A stretch of 22,644 nt of DNA. It comes from an uncultured Bacteroidota bacterium. GTDB lineage: Bacteria; Bacteroidota; Bacteroidia; Chitinophagales; Saprospiraceae. This document shows, piece by piece, positions 7,499 to 14,784 of this stretch. Below the pieces are notes generated by a model that was given only the letters and a program-made list of their open reading frames with translations, searched no databases and was not told the DNA's origin. The translations under genes and the position numbers were made by a program. The stretch lies in the NCBI GenBank assembly GCA_937876435.1, contig CALEIL010000255.1, positions 1 through 22,644 of the forward strand, in the 5' to 3' direction. The first letter of the stretch is position 1. The number at the start of each line of letters is the position of its first letter.

Positions 7499-9640
7499 AT
7501 GAATAAGAAAAAATATAACCGGAAACCCAAAAAACTGGCCACCGAGGATCTGAGAGAAAAATTAAAGACCAAATTTTATAAAAACCCAGGCGAGATCTAC
7601 AGTGCCAGACAATTGATGCATTCTGAATCTTTCACCAACAATAAAGATTCAGTCAACCATGCGCTGCATCATTTGTCCAACGAGGGTTTTCTCATAGAAT
7701 TGAAAGAAAACCGGTTCAAATTCAATAAAAACAGCGTGAAAGCCAGCCGGATTTTTGAAGGCAAAGTGGATATGACCAAACACGGTTCAGCCTTTATTAT
7801 ATGCGAGGGACTGGAATCGGATGTGTTCGTCCCACGGGGCCGGCTCAAGGGAGCTCTGGACAATGACCGGGTGGAAGTCATGGTGCTCAGCAAAAACAAA
7901 AACAAATACAGCGGAGAGGTTATCAAGATCGTCGAGCGCAATACCAATCACGTGGTCGGTATCTATCAATCCAATAATTCTTTTGGATTTGTGATTCCGC
8001 AAAATACGTCGATCCAGTTTGATGTATACGTCCACGACGCAGATAGCAAGAATGCCAGGGACGGAGACATCGTCATCGTCAGAATTGACAAATGGCCCAC
8101 CTCTTCCCGCAAGAGTCCGATCGGTCATGTAGAAAGGATACTCTCCGAAGACGATGTCAACGAGGTACGAATGCAGTCCATTCTGGCGAACCAGGGATTT
8201 AGTGAGATTTTTCCGGAAGAAGTAGAAAAAGAAGTCGCCTCCATGCGTTTTGAACTCAGCCAAAAAGAAATGGCCAGCAGGAGAGATTTTCGGGACGTGG
8301 CGACCGTGACGATTGATCCCTTTGACGCCAAGGACTTCGACGACGCTATATCAATAAAGCGACTCGATAAAGGGCAGATTGAAATAGGCGTCCACATTGC
8401 CGACGTGACCCATTACGTCAGGCCCGGGACAGCACTGGACAAAGAAGCTTACAAACGCTCTACTTCGGTGTATATGGTCGACCGGACCGCTCCGATGCTT
8501 CCGGAAAAATTGTCCAATGAACTATGTTCGCTCCGACCAAACGAAGACAGCATGACTTTTTCGGCGGTATTTGTCATGGACAAGGATTTTGGTGTCATCA
8601 AGTCCTGGTTTGGAAGGAGTGTGATCCATTCGGACTACCGGTTCAGTTATGAAGAAGCCCAGGAGATCATCAACGGGGAAAAGGAAAATGAATTCCAGGA
8701 GGATCTCCGGTTTCTCAATAAAATTGCCAAAACACTCCGGGAACGACGGATGAAAAAGTTGTCGCTGGAATTTGAAACCGACGAGGTCAAAATCATTCTG
8801 GATGAAAACAAAATACCGGTCGACATCAAAATCAAAGAAAGACTGGATACCCACCTGTTGGTAGAGGAATACATGCTCCTTGCCAACCTGCACGTAGGTA
8901 CCTATATGACCAACAAGGACAGCCCTCCGGTGCCTTTTATATACCGGATCCATGATTTGCCGGACCAGGATCGGATGAACGATTTCGCACTGATGCTGAG
9001 CGAAATGGGATTTCAGTTTTACATGGACAGCCCCCAGGCCATCAAAAGCTCCATCAAACGGCTCAACGAAGCAGCCAGGGAGGATGAAGCCATCAAGATG
9101 ATCCAGCCATCGGCGATCCGTATGATGTCCAAAGCGATCTATTCGACCGAAAATATCGGGCATTTTGGACTGGGTTTTACGGATTACAGTCATTTTACAT
9201 CGCCCATTCGACGGTATTCGGATGTCCTGGCTCACCGCATACTATACGACAATATAGATAAAGTCACCAGGTACAACAAGGCTGACCTGGAAGCCCAATG
9301 TGTCCATATTTCCAATCAGGAACGAAAAGCGATGGAAGCCGAGCGGGATTCTATCAAATTCAAAAAAGCCGAATTCATGAATCGCCATATCGGCCAGGAA
9401 TTCGATGGCATCGTTTCGGGGATCATTGACCGGGGAGTATTCGTACAGATCATTGAGAATCAATGCGAAGGAATGGTTCCCTTTGACCGGTTTGACGAAA
9501 ATTACGACGTGGCTGAAAGTCGACTGGTGGCGGTGGCCCGGGAATCAAAAGATGTCCTCAAGATCGGTCACAGGTTACGCGTCAAGATCGTGGATGTCGA
9601 TGTGGATAAAGCCGAAATCGATATGGATCTGGTATTTTAA
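7499..9640 (+). CDS. rnr: Ribonuclease R
   Basis: RNase R is a processive 3'-to-5' exoribonuclease that degrades structured RNA in the cytosol. The 713-residue product begins with a basic, lysine-rich tail and a winged-helix-like region (about 15-85), then cold-shock-type OB domains (about 86-215), the RNB catalytic domain and a C-terminal S1 domain (about 632-713, GIVSGIIDRGVFVQI). The RNB metal-binding cluster is intact in TIDPFDAKDFDDAIS, with Asp273, Asp279, Asp281 and Asp282. The conserved HFTSPIRRYSDVLAHRIL segment is also present. Domain order and length are normal for RNase R rather than RNase II. It follows the unknown gene by 8 nt. The start has an A-rich upstream sequence (TTAGAACA) and no Shine-Dalgarno. 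Confidence 0.96.
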   Translation: MNKKKYNRKPKKLATEDLREKLKTKFYKNPGEIYSARQLMHSESFTNNKDSVNHALHHLSNEGFLIELKENRFKFNKNSVKASRIFEGKVDMTKHGSAFIICEGLESDVFVPRGRLKGALDNDRVEVMVLSKNKNKYSGEVIKIVERNTNHVVGIYQSNNSFGFVIPQNTSIQFDVYVHDADSKNARDGDIVIVRIDKWPTSSRKSPIGHVERILSEDDVNEVRMQSILANQGFSEIFPEEVEKEVASMRFELSQKEMASRRDFRDVATVTIDPFDAKDFDDAISIKRLDKGQIEIGVHIADVTHYVRPGTALDKEAYKRSTSVYMVDRTAPMLPEKLSNELCSLRPNEDSMTFSAVFVMDKDFGVIKSWFGRSVIHSDYRFSYEEAQEIINGEKENEFQEDLRFLNKIAKTLRERRMKKLSLEFETDEVKIILDENKIPVDIKIKERLDTHLLVEEYMLLANLHVGTYMTNKDSPPVPFIYRIHDLPDQDRMNDFALMLSEMGFQFYMDSPQAIKSSIKRLNEAAREDEAIKMIQPSAIRMMSKAIYSTENIGHFGLGFTDYSHFTSPIRRYSDVLAHRILYDNIDKVTRYNKADLEAQCVHISNQERKAMEAERDSIKFKKAEFMNRHIGQEFDGIVSGIIDRGVFVQIIENQCEGMVPFDRFDENYDVAESRLVAVARESKDVLKIGHRLRVKIVDVDVDKAEIDMDLVF

Positions 9641-9658
9641 AATATTTGTTTATATTTA

Positions 9659-9678
9659 GTGGTGCATTTTTTGACCAC
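9659..9678 (+). repeat. Short inverted repeat between rnr and fadD
   Basis: GTGGT (9659-9663) pairs with ACCAC (9674-9678) over a 10-nt loop containing six T, just after the rnr stop. No T run follows, so it is a weak terminator candidate. The rest of the 106-bp gap shows no exact TAnnTTTG match. Confidence 0.25.
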
Positions 9679-9746
9679 CGGCCTGTAATTACTTGCCCGG
9701 AGGTGGGGAAATCATTTGTATTGACCAAACACATATTAGAACAAAT

Positions 9747-11429
9747 ATGAGCAACAAACCCTGGATCGATAAATATGCTGCTGGCGTAGCCGTCAATGTA
9801 GACTATCAAAAATATGACAGTCTCCACCAGTTCCTGAAGGAATCATTCGAAAAATACAAAAACCACGTAGCCTATACCTTCATGGGAAAGGAAATGAATT
9901 TCCATGAAATAGAGGTCAGTGCCTCTTACCTGGCAAGCTACCTCCAGTCCAGGGGTCTGGTCGCAGGAGAAAAGGTGGCGATCGTTCTCCCAAATGTACT
10001 CCAATTTCCCATCGCTGCGTATGCCTGCCTCAAGGCCGGTCTGATACTGGTTCCCACCAATCCACTGTATACGGCTCATGAGATGAAGTATCAGTTTCAG
10101 GATTCTGAAGTAAAAGCTGTTATAATTCTTGAAAATTTTGCTGCGGAATTCGAAAAGATCGTTGCCGAGACCAGCATCAGCGTGATTATCACGACGACGG
10201 TAGGGGAATTGCTGGGTCCTATCAAAGGCACCATGGTCAATTTTGCGGTCAGGTATATCAAGAAAATGGTACCCCGCCATAACCTGGTCAACACCGTATC
10301 ATTCAATGAAGCCCTAAAACAAGGTAAAAAATTTAAACTCAACGACGTCACCAGATCGCCCGGTGACACGATCATCCTTCAGTATTCGGGGGGAACCACA
10401 GGGGTGTCCAAAGCGGCCATGCTGACCAACCAAAATATGGTCGCCAATTGCCTACAGGTCAAGGAGATCATGACGCCCTACCTGGATGCAGGAAAGGAAA
10501 CCGCTTTATGTGCTTTGCCATTGTACCATATCTTCGCCTTTACGATCAATTTTCTCGTTATTTCAGCGCTTGGCATGAAAAACGTATTGATCATCAACGC
10601 CCGGGAGATCAATACCGTAGTAAAAGCATTTGAGAAGGAAAAAATCTCCTTGTTCCCCGGCCTCAATACCCTTTACAAAGCACTGTTGCAAAACGAAAAA
10701 TTTAAAAATTGCGATTTTTCAAGCCTAAAAGTCACCGTAGGAGGGGGTATGGCCGTTCAAAAAGCTGTGGCGCTGGAATGGAAACAAGTGACAGGGTGTG
10801 TATTGAGTGAAGGGTATGGTCTGACCGAAGCCAGTCCGGTGGTCAGCGTCAACCCATTCAATGAAGATGCTCGCCTGGGTACTATCGGCATCCCGATACC
10901 TTCGACGGATGTGCGGATATTAGGTGAAAACAATGAGATCCTGGGATACAACCAGGTAGGAGAATTAGCGGTCAAAGGACCCCAGGTAATGAAGGGATAC
11001 TACAAAAGACCCGATGAAACCGAAAAAGTTCTGGACAAGGAGGGTTGGTTGAGAACCGGCGACATGGCCATCCTCGAACCAGATGGGTATATTCAGATTG
11101 TCGACCGGAAAAAAGATATGATCCTGGTCAGTGGTTTCAATGTATATCCCAATGAAATCGAAAATATAATAGCGATGCATCCCAAAGTCCTGGATGTGGC
11201 AGCCATAGGAGTGGAAGATCCCCATTCGTCGGAAGTAGTCAAGATCTTTGTGGTCAAAAAAGACAAGTCCCTTACCGAAAAAGAGCTGAAAGAATACGCT
11301 AAAGAATATCTGACGGGATACAAACGGCCCAAATATATTGAATTCAGAACCGAGTTACCCAAATCCAACGTCGGAAAAATATTAAGGAAGGAGTTGCGCG
11401 ATGAAGAAATTTCCGGGGACAATAAATAA
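9747..11429 (+). CDS. fadD: Long-chain fatty acid-CoA ligase
   Basis: This enzyme activates fatty acids to acyl-CoA using ATP, through an acyl-adenylate. From the ATG at 9747 (MSNKPWIDKY) it has 560 residues, almost the length of E. coli FadD. The frame is open upstream to 9693, but the extension is not family-like. Adenylate-forming enzyme motifs occur in order: the phosphate-binding loop YSGGTTGVSKAAMLT (from Tyr213), GYGLTEASPV, GWLRTGDMA, and DRKKDMILVSGFNVYPNEIE, with the C-terminal lysine in SNVGKILRKELR. It probably acts on the cytoplasmic side of the inner membrane. The neighbours are not fatty acid genes. The exact chain-length preference cannot be read from sequence. Confidence 0.9.
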   Translation: MSNKPWIDKYAAGVAVNVDYQKYDSLHQFLKESFEKYKNHVAYTFMGKEMNFHEIEVSASYLASYLQSRGLVAGEKVAIVLPNVLQFPIAAYACLKAGLILVPTNPLYTAHEMKYQFQDSEVKAVIILENFAAEFEKIVAETSISVIITTTVGELLGPIKGTMVNFAVRYIKKMVPRHNLVNTVSFNEALKQGKKFKLNDVTRSPGDTIILQYSGGTTGVSKAAMLTNQNMVANCLQVKEIMTPYLDAGKETALCALPLYHIFAFTINFLVISALGMKNVLIINAREINTVVKAFEKEKISLFPGLNTLYKALLQNEKFKNCDFSSLKVTVGGGMAVQKAVALEWKQVTGCVLSEGYGLTEASPVVSVNPFNEDARLGTIGIPIPSTDVRILGENNEILGYNQVGELAVKGPQVMKGYYKRPDETEKVLDKEGWLRTGDMAILEPDGYIQIVDRKKDMILVSGFNVYPNEIENIIAMHPKVLDVAAIGVEDPHSSEVVKIFVVKKDKSLTEKELKEYAKEYLTGYKRPKYIEFRTELPKSNVGKILRKELRDEEISGDNK

Positions 11430-11442
11430 CTAAATTCTTTCG

Positions 11443-11450
11443 TACTTTTG
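11443..11450 (+). promoter_or_regulatory. Predicted -7 element upstream of the PD40/OmpA gene
   Basis: TACTTTTG matches the Bacteroidota TAnnTTTG element exactly and lies 17 nt before the ATG at 11468, in the 38-bp gap after fadD. I see no good -33 TTG at the expected distance. It would give a short leader of about 10 nt. Confidence 0.45.
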
Positions 11451-11467
11451 CCAGCAAGAACGAGAAG

Positions 11468-13207
11468 ATGGCAAGATTTACCTGGATTCTTTTAATACTG
11501 TTTTATTTCATGACCACCGGGTCAGCACAGAACAAACTTCTACCTCCTGGTATTCACAAATTACCCAGCTTTATCAACACCCCTCTTTCGGATGAGATAG
11601 GCCCTATCTGGACGTGGAACGGAGAAACGATGTACTTCACCAGAATCAAGGATCCAAAATTCAATAAAACGCTGATCTACAACGAAAAAGATCTGTATAA
11701 AACGTTGCCATATGGGGAATACGTGACCTTCGTCACCAACCTCTATAAAGAACTGGGGGATCAGGTAGAAAGAGAAAACATCTATCTGAGCCCTTTCAAC
11801 CAGGATGTTTTTGTCGCTGAATTGGAAAATGGAGCGTTTGACAGGTTTGTTCACCCCGAACATCCCCTCAACAATGCATTGCCCAATTCGGTGTGCGCCC
11901 TGATGCCCGATCAAAAAACGCTGGTCCTCATGAATCAGTTTTACCAGAACGGGAGTATGTACAAGGGGTTTTCCACCACTCAAAGAAAGGATGAGACCGA
12001 ATTTACCTGGCCGGAACCTCTGTTTATATATGATTTCAAAGAATTGTCGGGCACGGATGCTAATCTGGCGCTCTCCCGCAACGGAGAAGTGATGATTCTG
12101 GCGTTTGACCGGAAAGGTATGAACAATACAGATCTCAATGTCTGCTTCAGGGTCAATTCCAACACCTATTCCGAACCGATTCCACTGACCAGCCTCAATT
12201 CGTCCTTCAGGGAATTTAGCCCGGCACTCAGCCAGGATGGTAAATTTTTGTTTTTTTCCTCCACGCGGGGTGAATATCCGTTCCGCAGCAACATTTATGT
12301 TTCTCAGCGGCTTGACGATTCCTATTTGCATTGGAGCACCCCGCAGAAATTAATTCCTCCGGTCAATACCGATCACAATGACGGTCATCCTTTTTTACTG
12401 GGGAAAAAGTTATACTTCGCCTCGGACCGGGACGGTTCCTGGGATATTTTTTACTTTGATTTTGATGAATTTATCGAGCACAGAGATCAGGACAAACAGG
12501 TGGCGGTCATCGAGGAAGAGCGTCCGGTCGAAATAAAACCTCCCCCGCCTGCTCCAATAGTCAACGAACCCAAAAAGGATGAAATTAAAATGATCCGCAT
12601 CAAGGTCATTGATTCCCAAACAAAAGAAGCCATCAAGGCCATGGTCCTCGAAATCAGGGATGACGGCCAGACCAATATGAAATTTGAGGTTGATGAAAAA
12701 GGATTCCTGATGGAATTCAATGAGAAGAACGTCACCACCTACTACCCCCAGGTGAAAGGCTATATCACCAAACCCCGGAAATACGATATCGAGGCTATTC
12801 TTCAGGATGCGAAGGAAATTCCTACGCTCCTCATCCCTGTGGATGCGATCCGGGTCAACAATTCCATCGAAATGGAACCCATTTTTTTCAAGAAAGGGAC
12901 GGACCGGATCCTGTCGGTTTCCTATGGGGAGATCAGACGACTGGCTGTCATCCTGAAAAATCATCCACAGATTAATATCCTCATTAAAGGACATACCGAC
13001 AGCTTCGGGGATATGAATGCATTGATTGCCTTGTCGGAAAAAAGGGCTTTCGCGGTGAAGACCTTTCTGCTGGCCCAGGGGATCGGTGAAAAACGGATCA
13101 GCATCAAAGGAATGGGGCCCAAAGAACCTATTACTGATAATTCGACGGAGGAATTGAAAGCTATGAACCGACGAGTCGAAGTCATTATTTCTGAGGTCAA
13201 TGAGTGA
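11468..13207 (+). CDS. PD40/TolB-like propeller protein with C-terminal OmpA peptidoglycan-binding domain
   Basis: The 579-residue product starts with a signal peptide (about 1-21, MTTGSAQN). Residues about 35-340 form a TolB/PD40-like propeller, seen in repeats such as PALSQDGKFLFFSSTRGEY and KLYFASDRDGSWDIFYFD. A proline-rich linker and a middle domain (about 375-455) follow. Residues about 460-577 are an OmpA-like domain with GHTDSFGDMNALIALSEKRAFAV (Asp511 in GHTD), the usual diaminopimelate-binding region. Proteins of this architecture are common in Bacteroidota envelopes, and some take part in type IX secretion or gliding, but this one lacks features that would name it. It is expected to sit in the periplasm or outer membrane, tethering it to peptidoglycan. 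Its last 8 nt overlap the next gene, so the two are probably translated together. Confidence 0.85.
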   Translation: MARFTWILLILFYFMTTGSAQNKLLPPGIHKLPSFINTPLSDEIGPIWTWNGETMYFTRIKDPKFNKTLIYNEKDLYKTLPYGEYVTFVTNLYKELGDQVERENIYLSPFNQDVFVAELENGAFDRFVHPEHPLNNALPNSVCALMPDQKTLVLMNQFYQNGSMYKGFSTTQRKDETEFTWPEPLFIYDFKELSGTDANLALSRNGEVMILAFDRKGMNNTDLNVCFRVNSNTYSEPIPLTSLNSSFREFSPALSQDGKFLFFSSTRGEYPFRSNIYVSQRLDDSYLHWSTPQKLIPPVNTDHNDGHPFLLGKKLYFASDRDGSWDIFYFDFDEFIEHRDQDKQVAVIEEERPVEIKPPPPAPIVNEPKKDEIKMIRIKVIDSQTKEAIKAMVLEIRDDGQTNMKFEVDEKGFLMEFNEKNVTTYYPQVKGYITKPRKYDIEAILQDAKEIPTLLIPVDAIRVNNSIEMEPIFFKKGTDRILSVSYGEIRRLAVILKNHPQINILIKGHTDSFGDMNALIALSEKRAFAVKTFLLAQGIGEKRISIKGMGPKEPITDNSTEELKAMNRRVEVIISEVNE

Positions 13208-13862
13208 AAAACTGGCCACCCTCATATCGTACGTTTTCCATCCGGTCTGGTTTCCATCCGGATTATTAATATTTTACCTGGTCTGCAATCCGATAGCTTT
13301 CGGATTGAGCGCACCATTCGAGGATTTGGTACTTGTTTTTCAGACATTGATCACCTGCCTGATATTGCCACTGGTCAGCATCGTGGTGATGCAAAAGGTG
13401 GGTTTGATTTCTTCCCTGCATATGGACCAGCGGATGGAACGCATCGGACCTTATATAGCTATGCTCATTTTTTTACTTTGGTACTATCTCAACATCAGTC
13501 AATATGGGGTAGCGCCCATCTTCCGGCTTTATATATTGGGGACGCTCGTTTCCCTGAGTCTTTTATTCATGGCCAATCTGTTTTTGAAGGTGAGCGTACA
13601 TGCCACTGGAATTGCCGGCGTATGGTTGAACCTGGTAATCGCCTGGAAAACCTTTGATTACTCCGTTTTTCCATTCCGGCTGGGATCCGATTTCTTCCAG
13701 CTCGGCCTGGATTTTATCGTTGTAATTACTTTTCTTATACTGATTATAATCTTACTTTCGAGGTTTTATTTGAGAAAACACACCATCATCGAATTGCTCG
13801 GTGGTCTAATTCTGGGATTTTTTGGTCAGGTACTGGCTATCCGGCTTATTGAAATTATTTAA
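13200..13862 (+). CDS. PAP2-like integral membrane protein
   Basis: This 220-residue protein has about seven hydrophobic helices (roughly 16-36, 41-68, 82-100, 106-128, 132-151, 164-187 and 194-218). Three segments resemble the three phosphatase motifs of the PAP2 superfamily but are degenerate: QRMERIGPYI for motif 1, KVSVHATG for PSGH, and SRFYLRKHTIIE for SR-x5-H-x3-D with Glu in place of Asp. It may act on lipid phosphates at the inner membrane, or it may have lost that activity. The ATG overlaps the end of the OmpA-domain gene by 8 nt, pointing to translational coupling and an envelope role. Membrane topology is clear. The enzyme family is a moderate-confidence inference. Confidence 0.7.
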   Translation: MSEKLATLISYVFHPVWFPSGLLIFYLVCNPIAFGLSAPFEDLVLVFQTLITCLILPLVSIVVMQKVGLISSLHMDQRMERIGPYIAMLIFLLWYYLNISQYGVAPIFRLYILGTLVSLSLLFMANLFLKVSVHATGIAGVWLNLVIAWKTFDYSVFPFRLGSDFFQLGLDFIVVITFLILIIILLSRFYLRKHTIIELLGGLILGFFGQVLAIRLIEII

Positions 13863-13876
13863 AATCTAAATGAAAT

Positions 13877-14701
13877 ATGGACACAAACCAATTACGACAG
13901 ACAATAGAACAATGCTGGGATGACCGGACATTACTCAATGAAAAATCAACCCTGGAGGCTATCGAAGAAGTAGTCGAATACCTGGACAAAGGCAAGCTGC
14001 GAGTGGCTGAACCCGATGGTCAGGGAGGTTGGAGAGTAAATACGTGGGTCAAAAAAGCGGTCGTCCTCTATTTCCCTACCAGGTCCATGCAAACGATTGA
14101 AGTGGGGCCTTTCGAATTTCACGATAAAATTCCCTTGAAGAAGGATTATGCCGCCCAGGGAGTCAGAGTGGTTCCCCATGCCATCGCCCGGTATGGTTCG
14201 TTTCTGGAAAAAGGCGTGATCATGATGCCCAGTTATGTGAATATCGGGGCTTACGTCGGTTCCGGCACGATGGTAGATACCTGGGCTACGGTAGGATCCT
14301 GTGCCCAGATAGGTCAAAATGTGCATTTGAGTGGAGGCGTAGGGATCGGTGGTGTACTGGAACCACCACAAGCATCGCCTACCATCATCGAAGACAATGC
14401 GTTTATCGGTTCGCGGTGCATCGTCGTGGAAGGTGTGCTCATCGAAAAGGAAGCCGTTCTGGGAGCCAATGTGGTCCTGACCCAGTCAACGCACATCATC
14501 GATGTGACGGGTAGTCAACCAGTCGTTCACAAAGGCCGTGTGCCCGCCCGGAGTGTGGTGATTCCAGGGACTTATGAGAAAGAATTTCCGGCTGGCAAAT
14601 ACCAGGTATCCTGCGCTCTCATCATCGGGGAACGCAAGCCCAGTACGGATAAAAAAGTAAGTTTGAATGACGCATTAAGAGATTTTGACGTTGCAGTATA
14701 A
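13877..14701 (+). CDS. dapD: 2,3,4,5-tetrahydropyridine-2,6-dicarboxylate N-succinyltransferase
   Basis: DapD transfers the succinyl group of succinyl-CoA to tetrahydrodipicolinate in the succinylase branch of lysine and meso-diaminopimelate synthesis, in the cytosol. The 274-residue length equals that of E. coli DapD. After a helical N-terminal domain (about 1-100), the centre shows left-handed beta-helix hexapeptide repeats (YVNIGAYVGSGTMVDTWATV, then GQNVHLSGGVGIGGVLEP and IEDNAFIGSRCIVVEGV), and the characteristic EPPQASPTIIEDNAFIG loop is intact. The C-terminal cap contains KYQVSCALIIGERKPSTDKK. It starts 14 nt after the PAP2-like gene. No other dap gene is in the window. DAP supply for peptidoglycan is the only plausible link with its OmpA-domain neighbour. 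Confidence 0.96.
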   Translation: MDTNQLRQTIEQCWDDRTLLNEKSTLEAIEEVVEYLDKGKLRVAEPDGQGGWRVNTWVKKAVVLYFPTRSMQTIEVGPFEFHDKIPLKKDYAAQGVRVVPHAIARYGSFLEKGVIMMPSYVNIGAYVGSGTMVDTWATVGSCAQIGQNVHLSGGVGIGGVLEPPQASPTIIEDNAFIGSRCIVVEGVLIEKEAVLGANVVLTQSTHIIDVTGSQPVVHKGRVPARSVVIPGTYEKEFPAGKYQVSCALIIGERKPSTDKKVSLNDALRDFDVAV

Positions 14702-14784
14702 CGCTGCTCCGGTGTTTTGTTGAATATATGATATTTTTTTGTACCTGGTGTTCTGGTCTGATACCCAATACAAACTTTGCTATA

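Noticed and set aside
8522..9235. Long antisense frame inside rnr
   Set aside because: It is a shadow of the strongly conserved RNase R reading frame and shows no domain features of its own.
9693..9746. Upstream in-frame extension of fadD
   Set aside because: The extra 18 residues are not family-like. The ATG at 9747 gives the usual FadD length and has the same A-rich upstream sequence as rnr.
14728..14784. Earlier in-frame start of the M1 aminopeptidase
   Set aside because: It would place 19 unrelated residues ahead of a good lipoprotein signal that begins at the ATG at 14785.
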